From: Tetranychus cinnabarinus
Taxonomy: Eukaryota > Arthropoda > Arachnida > Trombidiformes > Tetranychidae
Assembly (NCBI GenBank): GCA_022266195.1
Contig: WHVY01000002.1
Span: 1,999,001 to 2,063,000 of the forward strand
Direction: 5' to 3'
Length of the DNA stretch: 64,000 nt
Shown piece after piece: positions 24,061-36,776 of the stretch (position 1 is the stretch's first letter; each line of letters opens with the position of its first letter). The position numbers were made by a program, and so were the translations under genes. The notes beneath the pieces are model-generated. The model was not told the origin of the DNA. It worked only from the letters and a program-made list of their open reading frames with translations, and did not search any database.

Positions 24061-25180
24061 ATTGGAGTCTTTTGAGCAGAGAAAATGTTTCATTGATAAG
24101 TTCATTAAATTATCCAACTTTCCGGATTTCAAATCAAATTTTCTTTTTGAATGCGAACCTAATTTAATTTTTGCGTAGGAATACCAATTTTCCATCTTGT
24201 TTTCCAATAATCTGTATCAAGCCAATTAAGTTGATTGTGGGTGAAATTAAATGTTAACAATGAATACAATAAGATTATACAACTTTTGTGATTATTTCTG
24301 ATTGCGTTTAGTCAATGAAAAATTCAACCCTAAAGTTGTGATTAAAATGACAATTATTTTTAAAGACTTTAACTGTTTAAAATTTAAGGTAGCGTAAAGA
24401 TTCATTTTCAAAATGAACACCTACAATTATTCAGGTAATCATTTGATAATTTATTTCATCTCTTGTTGCCTTCAATTGTTAATTTGTATAAATTTTCATC
24501 TTTCACTCATTCATTTATGAAGTTAACACTTCAACCTTTTCAAACGATAAGATTTTATATAATTTGATGAGCATTAAACATTTCATATCCATTTTGTATT
24601 GATTCAAAACTAATCGTTTATCTGATTCCTTTCCAGATTCACTCATAACTTGAAAAATTGAAGCCAAAAATGAATGCCGATGAATAGCGAAGCTCAAAAA
24701 TTCATCATCATCTTAACCATGCACTTTACTTTTCTCAATCCTCATGAGAATTCCAAGTAATATTCACTTTACCTTCTTCGTCTTCCTTCGTATTCCTTAA
24801 CACTTTCTTTTTCGTCATCTTCTTTTACTCTTGTTCTTACCCTCATGAGACTTGCTGATGAATTCTGAGCCAATGACGGTTCGAAATTCAAAGTGGTGTC
24901 ATTTGATAAGAAGACTTGATGTCAGTCGAATCCACTTCAGATAAACAATTCAGATCTTAATCTCATCTTCAAAGCACATTGCGATCTTTTTTTCGGTTCG
25001 AAACTCTAATATCAGTTAGAGCAGCTTCGGATTTCGACTTTTGCCAAACGATAATTAATAGTGTCGAGTTGAGATATAAACATCAATCAGCATTCAATTA
25101 ACATTATCTACACTTTTGTTATAAAAGCGATTGGAAGCGAGATTAGTGCTTGCATTCAACGGTTTTATCTTGCAAATGTT
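24060..25180. other. Spacer unique to unit A
   Basis: Not present in unit B or C. Apart from the direct repeat listed at 24695-24885, nothing is recognised. Confidence 0.45.
24695..24885 (+). repeat. Direct repeat, intergenic copy (partner at about 14490-14735)
   Basis: Matches intron 2 of gene A with the same ordered anchors (CTTAACCATG, CAATCCTCATGAG, TCGTCTTCCTTCGTATTC, TGAATTCTGAGCCAATGACG). It lies in a spacer that is absent from the other duplicated units, so it was copied independently of the large duplication. Confidence 0.7.
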
Positions 25181-25189
25181 GCTTTATTT

Positions 25190-26250
25190 GACTTTTGGCA
25201 AAAGTATAAATGAAGTTGAGTGTCAAAAAGGCAATTTCAATTGGTTATGCTGTGGTTTCTTTTGTGGGTCAACTCGCATTGTCCATTGTATTCTCAAGAT
25301 TAAAGATGAGTTTAAATGAAAGCGTAACTTGAATCTATTTCAATGGACAGTGAACATCTAATGAAGAAACAGTCTTAATTAAGAGATTTGCCTTCTTCTT
25401 AAACTGGTTAATTAGATTAATTTATGAGCTAGAAAAGGCAATCAACAAGTTTTCATCTTTCAAAGTAAACTTTCCCTTTGCTTCTGGTCATTTCAGTGGC
25501 CAATGTTTACCTCTCTCTATGCCAAGGATGAGAAGGTAAAAAAGGTTGATAAACTAGAAATGATTGGTTCCACTTGCCAATTACCTTCAACCTTAAAGGT
25601 CAACTGTTAAAATTGAGATGTAAATGTAACCATTCAATAGGAATGATATCATTCATGCAAAGTTAACTGAAAAAAACTAAAAATGAAATATTTGTAATGA
25701 TGGAAATTGAAATTGAACAAAAACTAATGAAATGAAAGTCGACTTTTGATGGATTGGGAAACGAGTCAAGTGAAGGTTCACTTTTTTCTAGTTTCACATT
25801 TTCCTTTGTTTTTGGGCTTCAAAGTGACCATTATATGGATAATATAATGATTTAAGGTGCTCTTTGATTGTCCAACTTGAAGAGTCATAAAGTTAACCTT
25901 GCTCGACCTCCTACTTGTTTGTATTTGAAGGCCTTTCAATTGGTCAACTATTGGTTGGCACTAAAAGATGAAAGGAAAGTCTGAATATTTTTGAAACTCT
26001 TTTTAGGTGTTTTAGTGTCTTTAAGAGGGAGTAAACTGGATGATATGATGAGACCTCATGTAGAGTCAGTCAAACTGATTTGTGTTTAGAGTTTTATTTC
26101 AGGGTGAATTTAAGGTTTACCTGTTGATAAACGCCACAGGAATCGGAAAGAGAATCCATTGTTGATCATTTTTCAAGATTACCTTTTTTTATAACTTTGA
26201 TCCAGTTTGCATCTTCACTTAAACAAAGATTACTCCTTGGAACATCATCA
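25190..26250 (+). repeat. Duplicated block R, copy A
   Basis: Matches the reverse complement of 39390-40372 (unit B) over about 980 bp, and that of 53790-54250 (unit C) over about 450 bp. Its first 130 bp contain a small cysteine-rich frame (25176-25319) that is shared with unit C and half deleted in unit B. Confidence 0.85.
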
Positions 26251-26374
26251 ACAGGTTTAACATCTAAATAATGATTTCTATTGATTACTTGATTAATGTG
26301 AATTCAGAATGTTGTTTACTAGCGATTTTCTGGACTGATGAGATTTTTCAGTGAATAAATCCAATTAATCAAAA

Positions 26375-27215
26375 TGTAAACCGATTTGCACCTTGAAAAG
26401 GTCAACAATTATTCACAATAAACTTTAATCAATGTTGCTTACTTTAAAATTTAATAATTGATTAAAAAACATTTATTGAATTGAAATATAAATATTCATA
26501 ATAAGCATGAATAGAAGGATATTTATTATGAAAAGTTAAATGAACTAAATGATAATCAATCAAATGATTTTGATCAACAATCAACACTCAAAGTTAACCT
26601 GAACAAGTAAACTCTATTCTTGTCTGTTTCCTCTGTAAAACTGGTTCCAATGACGATCATCGCTCCAACAATACCTGTAACTTACTTGGAGGTCCTTTTA
26701 AGTGCCTTAACAGGTAAGCAAAGGAACAATCATAAACATTTCTTTTTTTCATTGTTGAGCAATTCAAGCCAACGATCAGTCCAGTCGGACATGCAGTTAA
26801 AGGATCATTTCAATTGAACAGATAATCAGTTGAAGCAAATCTTACACAGTCAATAAAGCGCTTCAATAATTTCACCTTTTTTAGATCAACTTCAACTTAT
26901 TAATCGTTTAAGCACTTTACATCTTTAAGTAACTATAAATGTTTATGTTTCAAATTAAAACTCAGTTTACCATGAAAGTAAACATTTTTTCACCATTTCC
27001 GATCTTTTGTTTGCTTTTTTGTTTCTTTCATCATTTTGTTGTATTTTGATTAAGATTCATCCAGGGATTCATTCACTGGTTAACTTTTTCAATTGTTATA
27101 TAAAAGTGTTTTTGTTTTTAACTTTTCATTGGAAATTTCATCTTCTTTATTCAACTCTATTTGATTTAGGGAAATAAAGAAATTATTTCAACCATTTAAC
27201 ACATATATCAATGAA
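26375..27215 (+). repeat. Duplicated block Q, copy A
   Basis: Matches the reverse complements of about 38000-38915 (B) and 52590-53345 (C). It includes an identical short frame ending at a CAG/GTAAGC junction in all three copies, but identity is just as high outside that frame, so no coding constraint can be inferred. Confidence 0.85.
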
Positions 27216-27509
27216 AATTATAACAGCAACTCAGCAACTGTACTTGTTTTAATTGTTTTGTTCATTTAAGATTGAGAAGAATTGCTCTGGCTCATCTAAA
27301 TGGTTATAATAAAACTGTCCAATAAGAAGAGATTTAAAATATAAATTTCTGTAAGTATTGTTAAAATATGCAATCAAAATAAATGGATTGGCCGTTAACT
27401 ATGAGTCCAAATATATTTTTATTCTATACACCTATTCACTCATGGACCATGGACCATGGACTCATGGTAGATTTAGACAGTAGGTTAGCGTAGGTAAAAC
27501 GGTTGCCCC

Positions 27510-27600
27510 CCAAAACAGCCAAACCAAAACAGCCAAATGCAAAATAGCCAAAAGTAAAGGATTTTACATTCAAAAGAGCCAAACTAAAAAATCCTTCAAA
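27510..27600 (+). repeat. CAGCCAAA-type short tandem repeat
   Basis: Imperfect units of AAAACAGCCAAACC / AAAATAGCCAAAAG. The same kind of unit occurs in intron 4 of gene A. Just upstream (27445-27470) CATGGACCATGGACCATGG forms a short palindromic run. Confidence 0.6.
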
Positions 27601-28029
27601 ACAAGGAAAATACATTTTTTGATTTTACTGGTAACAATATTTCTGATCTACATTTAGGCAACTTAGGTACTTGTTTCCGTTTTTGTCGAGAAATAGTTGA
27701 TTGTAGGGAAATAAATGGTTTCAATTTGCACACAATGTTTTCGTCACTTAGATTTAGATCTGATGAAACATTGTTTAAAGATTTGGTGTAAATTTGCAAA
27801 CCATTCAATGATGGATCATCCTCGGCTATTTTCTTTATTTCGAGTGACTGTTTTTTTTTGTATGCTTAAAGTTGATTCCGAAGAGTGTGAGTGTTCACCA
27901 CTGGTGGAAAATATATTGTTGTCTAATTTACAACGAGATTTACAGCTCTTATCTTCACAAACCCAATATGAGACATCATTATAAGTTTACTTTTTTCGAT
28001 ACAAATAATTATTTTTCACAATTAAAGGA

Positions 28030-28435
28030 TGGCCTACATTAGACTCAATGAAAGAGAAGTCATGAATGATGGCGCTTGTTTCTTTCTTCGCTCAAGCCTG
28101 GGTATTACAAACCACGAAAATCCTTCCGATTTGCAAGAGTTTTTCTCGACAGAGCGTGGAGACTCTAACCGAATGTTCTACATGGTATTGTCTAATAGAG
28201 ATTACTAGAGATTTGTTGATAAAAGAAAAGCCATCATTCCGAGTTATTCTCAAAAGTTAGAGCAGCACTTCCTGAAGAAAGGCATTTAGATGCCGAGGAT
28301 CAATGGCTAAAGAATTACGTGCATTTCAATATTAGACAATATTTTCAGTTGCCTTGTTATCGTTTACTCTGGAATGGAACAAAACATGCCAATGTTTGCC
28401 GCATCGAAGTTAACAGCATTCTTAGCATTAATATT
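28030..28435 (+). pseudogene. Broken copy of the D-G-x-C family gene
   Basis: Homologous to exon 2 of the gene at 8370-9090. It reads MNDGACFFLRSSLGITNHE, then an in-frame TAG near 28206, then DKRKAIIPSYSQK. The remainder (LPEERHLDAEDQWLKN, HFNIRQYF, PCYRLLW) is in another frame, so there is at least one stop and one frameshift. The first exon and the first part of exon 2 are not recognisable upstream. The D-G-x-C cysteine is kept (DGAC). It sits between blocks Q and P, the same place as the intact relative in unit B, so it entered with the duplicated unit and then decayed. Confidence 0.8.
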
Positions 28436-28529
28436 AACTGATTCTTTCAAAATTGATAAACTTAACAATTTAAAAAAATTTATAAAATAAGTGCTAACTT
28501 TCAATATATAAAACTTGAAATAAAAGTTT

Positions 28530-29480
28530 CGTTGTTATTATTATATGCAATTACTGAGTAATTATGATTAATGGATTGTAAGTTAATTGTTTTTAATGAT
28601 AATCTTTTCAACATGAAAACATATTAAACATAATTTCGTTATTCTTATCATCACCATCATATAATAATAATTTCAGTGTTTTACTCAAATAGTAAAATAA
28701 TTTATTGTTTGATCCAGTTTGAAGCCACCAACAAAGTCAATGCTAATTTAAACCTCAATGTTTGTTCAAACTGAATTCATTTGATATTGATATTGATTGA
28801 CTTTAAGTTTAACTAAAGGTATTCATTTCAATCAATGTTTACCTATTTTTTGACTTTTTTTTCTTCTCTGAATATTTAATCATAAAAGTGTACAGTTTTT
28901 GATGAATTTACTGAAAAGATTAAAGTAAAGGAAAGCAAAGTAAATGTGATCACCTTAAAGCACACCTTAAAATGTGATCATAAATTGAAAGCTTTTTGTT
29001 CATCATTTACTGTAAATAAAACAAAGCTTCTTAAGAAGGCGATGAAACTATTGAATGACCTTTAAGACATTTGGTCTTGACTCGTTGCTCTTCCTTCGAG
29101 TGTTTACTCCCAGTTATCACCTCCTATAAACAGCTCAGGTAAGAAGCCAAATATTTGCATCGATTGTGCCTCTTTAATAAAAAGCTTACAGCTTAGCACC
29201 TGAGTGTCACTTTGAAGGTATAAAATGCAACCAATCAGTTGATTTGTTTAACGATTTAAACCAGATTCCAAGTGATTCAAGTTTCTCCAATATTGAGTTT
29301 TCGGGTGAAAATGAAATGAAGATTTCAATGGAAAAAGGAGCGAAACAAAAGGAAGATGAAAAAGTGTCATTTTACTTGTAACTGTCAAATGTAAATGTGT
29401 TTCAAAAACAAAATAACTTTTTTGGTTCCTTTTTTGTACAGTTTACCTAATCAAACTTAAGAAGCTTAACATTTTTTTGA
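28530..29480 (+). repeat. Duplicated block P, copy A
   Basis: Matches the reverse complements of 51425-52400 (C) almost throughout, and of 35140-35780 plus 36400-36520 (B). Characteristic stretches are TAAAGGTATTCATTTC, CACTCGAAGGAAGAGCAACG (read on -) and AAGCTTACAGCTTAGCACCT. No gene. Confidence 0.85.
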
Positions 29481-29655
29481 ACGGTCAAAATTGTTGTAAA
29501 AAATTTAAATCTAACAAAAAAAGTTGTACACAAGCTGCACATCACGCCTTTGACATGACCATGTCTAAGCGATTAAATGACCACCTTTGTTTGATCATTA
29601 GATTTGGACAAAACTTAACGTGTTAGATAAGCATTAACGTTGATTGAAAATAAAG
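29480..29655. other. Junction between the inverted arm and the orphan T-U-V block
   Basis: Unit A (reading +) ends here in block P, and a T block oriented like those of units B and C (reading -) begins at about 29655. The intervening 175 bp have no counterpart in the other units. This is the likely breakpoint of the inversion or inverted duplication. Confidence 0.6.
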
Positions 29656-30590
29656 AAAAAACAAAATGTCTTCATTAGATTGGAGAGTTGACCTGACATC
29701 TCAATTTTGGGTAATTTATTTTCAAACTATTCCAATGTAAATTATAACTTTCAACTGTAATGGTTAAGAAGAGCAAAGAGAGAGATGAAGATGCTACTAT
29801 CTTCTCTCTCTCTCTCTCTTCACTCGCCCAAATTATAGGTAAGCCATGATTTAAGGTTCCTTGGGTATGAATAAGACGATGATGAAGAAGATGATGATAG
29901 GGAAGAAGAGAGAAGAGAAGAGAGAGAAGCCAAGGGGTGGCCAAGAGTGAGAAGGCAATTGAGGGTGAAAGATATAATGAAGATGAGAAAGAAGAAAATG
30001 AAGAAAGAAAAAAAAGAGAAGATTTTTTTTGCCCTCAGGGAAGCAGGTGAAATGATTCTTCTAATAGAGACATCATCTATTAGAACCACCCTGAATCCAT
30101 TATGATTATCATCTTATTGAATATTATTCTGAATGCCACCATGAAAGAATCAAGTATCAAAGTAAATCGCCCAACAATTTGGTTATTACAATTGACCTAC
30201 GTCAAGGTGAGTGAATGACTGTAAAGAGAGAGAAGATGAAGACCTCTTATTGAGTGAGTAATAATGATAAAAACTGGCCTTGGATTCATGTTATTATTTT
30301 ACTTGGGATAAAGTGACCTGAAGATGAAGTTGTTTTTACCTTATAATAAACAACTTTCAATGATAACTTTGGTTCAAGACAAAATGAGGTGTAAGTAGGA
30401 GATGAACATGAGACTAGGGAAGAAGAAGAAGAAGAGAGAAGAAGATGAGTTTATGATTAAGATGATGAAAAAGATTACAAGCCTCAGGGATTTTGCTTGT
30501 TTTTTACTTATAAAGTAATCTTGAAAAGCACCCAAGTGATTTGTATAACTATCATCTTAATCAATCTGGTCATCAACTTGATTGTTACTT
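29655..30590 (-). repeat. Duplicated block T1 (orphan copy)
   Basis: Near-identical to 45350-46285, and in part to 57600-58135, in direct orientation. Differences are mainly in GA- and GAT-rich microsatellites. In units B and C this block lies immediately upstream of the truncated zinc-finger gene; here no zinc-finger gene is attached. Confidence 0.85.
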
Positions 30591-31089
30591 ACAAAACTCA
30601 TCTCTGGGTTACCAAAATTATTACCAAGAAAAGCGAACGAAAATGATTTTATCTTTACACTCCCGTTGATTTATTGATTTGCATTTACAATGATTTCATT
30701 TTTTCCAATAATTGAAACTTGAAGTTTACCAAATGAACAACGATTTTCCCAAACAGTTTGAATCGATCAATTTATGTGAAACGAATGAAAAAACACTTGA
30801 GTCCACCCAAGATACAGTTTAATTAATCAACGAACTACTTCAACCAAACTCATAAAAATGAAAAAAGCTTTGACTATTTAATGCAAGATCTTAATCAGTC
30901 TTTGCTTTATTTTACATAAAAAACAAAAAACTAAAAATCTTAACGATGCTTAAAGTCTAGTCTAATCGGTCAATAAAAAACTGCAGAAATGAAATGACAA
31001 TGTTGACCCAAAATGGCCAGAAACAATCAAGCAAAACCAAGCCAACTCAAATGTCCATTTTCCAGCGTTTTTAACAGTAACTTTTACTC

Positions 31090-31330
31090 TTGAGGATGAA
31101 AAGCCGCAGCCGCCAACAAACGATAAGGTTTATTAAGCTATTGCTGGGTGGTCTTTTCATCCTCTTAATCCTCATCTTTAGGACCACAAATGAAGATGCA
31201 AGTTAGTAAAAAAAACATCTTTTTGTGTTATTTTTCATTCTCTTGACCAATCACTCCTTCTCAGTACCAAACAACTTGAAAGGTTGAGGTTAAACCAGAA
31301 TAAAAAACTGCTTGAAAGACACTTTATTAG
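31090..31330 (-). repeat. Duplicated block U1, with hairpin
   Basis: About 240 bp nearly identical to 47775-47995, with diverged sequence on both sides. At 31093-31163 an 11 bp perfect inverted repeat (AGGATGAAAAG / CTTTTCATCCT), extended by a bulged CCGC:GTGG pairing in the other copy, encloses a loop of about 40-50 nt. Confidence 0.75.
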
Positions 31331-32139
31331 ATTCACTTTTCAAATGTTCATCCAAATCAAGATAAACTTTTCATCTTCTCTCAGTCAACATGGATTAATC
31401 ATGAAAATATTGACATTGTAATGTTTTTACGGTTCAAGATGAGCGACCATCAAAAGGCAACAATTAAAGTTAATACACTGAACCATTCAATTGCGTGGTT
31501 CTATCCATTTAATCCGACTTAATCATGTTAATCAATTTAATCGCTTTCCATCGCCAGTTGACTGTTAAATACAATTTACAAATTCATTAATCAATAAATT
31601 AATGGAAAGTTAACATTTTAATGAATCACCTTTAAACACCCTTTCCATTTAAACCAATAAAATGAAACTAATTAAACCTTAAATTGACAATAATAATAAC
31701 AATGTTTCCATATTCACTTTTAATTGAACTTTAACACGAAACCAGATTAAGGTCATCGTAACAATAAAAGTTGATTTTCCAGTAACCTTTGATTAGCCGA
31801 AAAAGGAAACTCAATATTTAATTTCTATGTTAAATTAGTGTTTATCCAACAATCAATTATTTTCAATCGAAATTAACTTTTAGGTGTTTCCATTCACTGA
31901 TAATCTTAAACCTGTTGCGTCTTTACATGGCTATAAAATCGAGTTGAGTGGCAATAATTGTTATCAAAAATGCGATTGAAAACGCCTAAAAGTAAACAAT
32001 CTTTAAGTTGCTTCAACAATTGAGTGTTACATTGAATTGTTTCGGGTTCACCAGCATTTATTCATGTTAATGTCTGAAGAGGCAAATTAGTGCAACTGAC
32101 TCAAGCTGGTCATGGGTTATGGATGGCCATTTAGACTGA

Positions 32140-33420
32140 TGCATTGTAAATGCTAATTTATTGTTACCTGTTGATGGGTGAGAAGCAAAGGGCCAAATAG
32201 ACTTGGGATAATTAAGTATCGTTAGTTGATTTAGATTCCATTTCTTTCAGGTAAATTCTCTAATTGTCTTTTCTTCTTCTTTTTCCTAATTAGACTCAAG
32301 GGAAGTTTAATCTTAACCTAATATTCATCTTTCAAACGGTCATCTTTTTTCTGTCCATCGTCTTTGTTCCATAGTGAACACCTCTTTTGGTCTTGAACGA
32401 GGAGAAGAGGCCTTAAGGCTATTCCAATGTTTCCTTTCCTCTTTTATCATTGAACAATCAACTGAACAACAGTTTTCCAATCCATCCAAATGTCTTGAGA
32501 AACTGGATTAAACCAAGATTACCAATTGTTAGTGTTTGCTTGGTTAACATGGAACGGATATTTAATTTGGAAACAATGAAAGTCTATCAATTTCATGTTA
32601 TAACCAGATTAACATGTTTCAACATTTGTTATCTTGTCAACCTGGAATTGGGTTACTTCCGACCATTTCCGTAGATTCTAACAAGAAGAAGAAAAGAATA
32701 AAAAAAGAAGAAAAAGATTATAAAAGGAAAGTGAAATGGACATTTGAATTTAAATATTTTTCAATGAAAGTGAAAGGTCAATAGGTTAGCTCATCTCACT
32801 TTTTCTGTGTATAATAAAGGGTTTAATAAAGGACTAAACAAGGTAAGGTCAACTGCGTGGTTCCGTTTGAATCACTTTTCATATTACATTGGTTCATGTG
32901 AATGGAAAATGTTAAAGTTAAAAGAGGCTGAAATGAAGATGAAATTGTTACAATGATTGGTTATTGAATAGGGTTTTGTTGTTGCCCACAAAAGCAATTT
33001 AATAGTTTTGAAATGGACTTGAAATGGTTAAAATGAGTTGGGCGAAGGAAGACGATGATGATGATGATGATGAAGGAGGAGGAGGAGGAGGAGGGGAAAG
33101 AAGGAGGAGAAAGATGTCCAGGAAAGGGAAGAAAGGAAATAGGAAAAAGTAAAGAGTTGACCTTGATAAATATATATGGATGGATTGATATGGGTCAATG
33201 GAGTGGTCAAATAATAGTAAGCAGATTGAAAGTGTATTATGGACAGACAATTTAACATGGACAAGGAAATAATCTTAAAAAAGGTTTCAAAATGAATCTT
33301 AAAATGGGTACTTAAGGGTAAAGGTAAAAGGCTTTTGTTGAAGGCAAAAGGAGCAGCTTTTACATTCAATAATAATGGATTAATCAATGTAACCAACATA
33401 TTCATTGAGTTGCCTTACAA
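32140..33420 (-). repeat. Duplicated block V1 (orphan copy)
   Basis: About 1.28 kb nearly identical to 49415-50720. It contains a (GAT)n/(GAG)n microsatellite at 33053-33100 that is longer in the other copy. The half nearest 33420 is homologous to intron 3 of gene A (15870-16270). A 74-codon frame at 32450 is shared with the other copy but starts on TTG and is best treated as chance. Confidence 0.85.
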
Positions 33421-35140
33421 GTGTTTACAAAATATGTTCACATTTGGTTAGACAGTTTTGCAGATTCGATGAATTCATTAGTTCATGAAGAAAATTGTTT
33501 TTATTAATGATTCTAGTGCATCTTCATTATCATGTCCATCATCATCAGTATCATGTTAAACTTGCTCTTTCTGAATCTTATTCAGAGCAAAGTTGCTTTA
33601 AATGTCTTCAGATTGTTACTTGTTTGGGGTTTGATCACGAATTGGTCACAACTCAATACTAATGACCATTTTTAATGGACTTTTGTGAGAAAATGTGATC
33701 TTGAATATTTTAATGATTGCTGTTTATTACAGGCAAACACACTATAAAATATTTTTAAATTCAGTTCTGATGAGCATCTTTATTCAAATCATTTGCATCC
33801 GACTCTTGGTGATGAACTTTCATATTAATGCTTCAGAAAAGTCTTTAGGTATATCGAAGTAAAATATGAAAATATGAAGATGGAACAAAGAAGTTGAACA
33901 AAACTTTTTCATTTTTCATTATTTTCTATAGATTTGGATAAGAAACTGAAAAATTTCATTTTTGTAAATGTTGAATACTTACATGAATGCAAACAATTTT
34001 CAAAAAAATTTTTGATTTCATGTTGATTCAGACGAAGAGGAGTAAATCAATGATCAATAAATGATATCAATAATAGTTATTGACAATATCACGATATTTA
34101 TTGATATTTATTCTTGAACCATGCAGCTTAATATCTAAGTATTCATGTTTTTTGACCCCTTTTCAATAAATTTATAGATTTTTACCTTTTTAAGGCAAAT
34201 CGTTTGAAAAGGTGTCAACACATTATTAAATATGATTCCTACTCAATCATGATTAGTCCAACTATAAATCAAGAAAATAAAATCTATACTTACAATACAT
34301 AAAGAGAATGTATCAAATTTTTGTTTGAAAATTGTGGCCAAACTAAACAGATTCCGAGAAAACTTTTACCCGGCCTGGAAATCATGATTCTAAAGTCACT
34401 AAATGTTCGACAAAAAGTCGGAGCTTGATCAGTATTCAGGCTACTGAGAAATTCGAGTTTGAACAGAATGGGAAAATCTGTTGTGTTTGAGGGAAAACTT
34501 TTTTCCTTTTCAGGTTGATGGTTTATCGTTAGATAAGGAGTATATGTAAATCTGTCTTTCGGGTAAAGAGTTTGCTGCCTCAACTGTACAAAAGAATATC
34601 GAAGTTTAAAGTTTGTCCCCGCCATTGATTGTCCATCCAACGAAACTTTTTAACCAAACAAATGAAATCAATTTTATGCGCTAGCGTATTACACGAGACC
34701 GAACAATTTTTACGTTTGTTTTAAGAAAGGCTTTTTTCATGTCGAAATGAATGTTAGCAACTAAGATTCCTCAGAAAGTCATGTTCTAGCAGGATGCTGA
34801 GAGTAACAACACGTACTCTGGAGTCCCGTGAAATGATAAAAATTGAGTTTAGTTTGATGGCGTTATGGATTGAATTCTATTGAACTCATTGCGCAAAAAT
34901 GCCATGTTTGAGGCAGCCTCTAGTTAGACAACGAAGATGATGAAATGAACATCAAGAATTGATTCAAAGAAACTAAGGTTTCAAAAGTTGGCAAATTTTG
35001 AAAAACAACAAAAACGATTGAAATGTAAGTTTGAATGGTTTTACATCATTCAAAAGGCGTAATTCTTTCCGAATCATATTTTTTACATTTTAGCTTGTAC
35101 TTTTTGACACATTTTGACCACAAAAATTTTAAGCTTCTTA
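33420..35140. other. Spacer unique to unit B
   Basis: No counterpart in the other units. A minus-strand frame ends at 34290 with its first ATG at 34625 (about 111 codons). It has no recognised motif and no relative in the window. Left unannotated. Confidence 0.4.
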
Positions 35141-36520
35141 AGTTTGATTAGATAGACTGAACAAAAAAAGGAACCAAAAAAAGTTGAGTTACTTTGTCTT
35201 TGAAAACACATTTACATTTGACAGTTACAAGTAAAATGACACTTTTTGATGTTCCTTTTGTTTCGCTTCTTTTCCCATTGAAATCTTCATTTCATTTTCA
35301 CCCGAAAACTCAATATTAATTGGAGAAACTTGAATCACTTGGAATCTGGTTTAAATCTTTAAACAAATCAACTGATTGGTTGCATTTTATACCTTCAAAG
35401 TGACACTCAGGTGCTAAGCTGTAAGCTTTTTATTAAAGAGGCACAATCGATGCAAATATTTGGCTTCTTACCTGAGCTGTTTATAGGAGGTGATAACTGG
35501 GAGTAAACACTCGAAGGAAGAGCAACGAGTCAAGACCAAATGTCTTAAAGGTCATTCAATAGTTTCATCGCCTTCTTAAGAAGCTTTGTTTTATTTACAG
35601 TAAATGATGAACAAAAAGCTTTCAATTTATGATCACATTTTAAGGTGTGCGCCAAGGTGATCACATTTACTTTGCTTTCCTTTACTTTAATCTTTTCAGT
35701 AAATTCATCAAAAACTGTACACTTTTATGATTAAATATTCAGAGAAGAAAAAAAAGTCAAAAAATAAGTAAACATTGAAATTATATTGTGTGTCTAAAAG
35801 ATGAGTCTAAACTTTACTTTAGTCCAATATTCATCTAGATCAAATGAATACAGAAAGTTCATTGAATATCTTTTCAATCTTTTCAAGTAAACAATTTATT
35901 TATATCATAGCGAGACGATTATTTATTCAATTTATCATTTCAACAATTGACTATTCAATCGTCGTTTGACTTTTGATGAAAGAATTTCATTTCATCAGAA
36001 TCGTTATAAGTTTAATCTGACCAGAATAAACTTGACCATTCCCTTGGGAAGTTGGAAAAATCATAACAATTATCTTTTTTCTTTAATTGTTTTTCTAGAA
36101 TCCAGTTATTCTTAGATTGAAAATGTGTTAATCAAAGGCTATCATTAGGTTTCAGCATTGAGTTAAGAATAGGAACTGAATGCTAAATGCTGTAACTATG
36201 AAATGAAATCATTCATAAATTCATAATGTTTTAGATCTGATAAAAGCTAATTATTTGTTGATTTTAACTAAAAGTTTAATACAAATAAGGGTTGGTTTAC
36301 ATCTTTGACTTGGCAATTATCTTGAGCAAAATTGAGTTTAATTTCAATTGTTTAAATTGTAAATTGAAATGCATATGATTAAGTGCTGGATAGTGATGAT
36401 AAGAATAAAAAAATTATGTTTAATATGTTTTCATGTTGAAATGATTATCATTAAAAACAATTAACTTACAGCCCATTAATCATGATTACTTAGTAATTGC
36501 ATATAATAACAATAATCAAG
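35140..36520 (-). repeat. Duplicated block P, copy B
   Basis: 35140-35780 and 36400-36520 match blocks P of units A and C. The 620 bp between (35780-36400) are unit B-specific and replace about 160 bp that A and C share, so this copy was rearranged. Confidence 0.8.
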
Positions 36521-36700
36521 AATCAAATTTGCATTTCCAAGTTTGTCTTCTTGTTGTTGGACAATTTCATTATAATCATTAAGATTGACCAGAACAATTC
36601 GTGATCTTCAATGAAACAAAAGATTTGACCAAAGTAAAGGAAACTATTCATTGATTAAATGGGTAAAAATGATTTCTTTATTTATCTTAAATTTTACAAA
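36520..36700 (-). repeat. Short direct repeat on one side of the D-G-x-C gene of unit B
   Basis: Shares AAATTTGCATTT, GTTGGACA, TAGATTGACC/AAGATTGACCAGAACAA and TTCGTGATCTT...AATGA with 37970-38150. Unit C has a single copy (52545-52730). The two copies bracket the gene at 36777-37487. Confidence 0.65.
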
Positions 36701-36776
36701 ACTGAACTTCAAAAATTACTTTAGACATGCAATGTCACAAAGGTGATGGATATTGACGATGAAACCAATCCTGAGA

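Noticed and set aside
26620..26817. 65-codon frame present in all three Q blocks, ending near a CAG/GTAAGC junction
   Set aside because: It has no ATG at the frame start, no upstream exon and no excess conservation over the rest of block Q.
32450..32674. 74-codon frame identical in V1 and V2 (also 49726-49950)
   Set aside because: It begins on TTG, not ATG. Identity is equally high in the noncoding sequence around it, so it reflects recent duplication, not coding constraint.
33028..33405. 125-codon minus-strand frame with poly-Leu, poly-His and poly-Ser (also 50276-50692)
   Set aside because: It is produced by the GAT/GAG microsatellite read in several frames, and it lies in a block homologous to an intron.
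34290..34625. About 111-codon minus-strand frame in the unit B spacer
   Set aside because: It has an ATG and a normal length for a small gene, but no recognisable motif, no copy in other units and no regulatory context. I could not support it.
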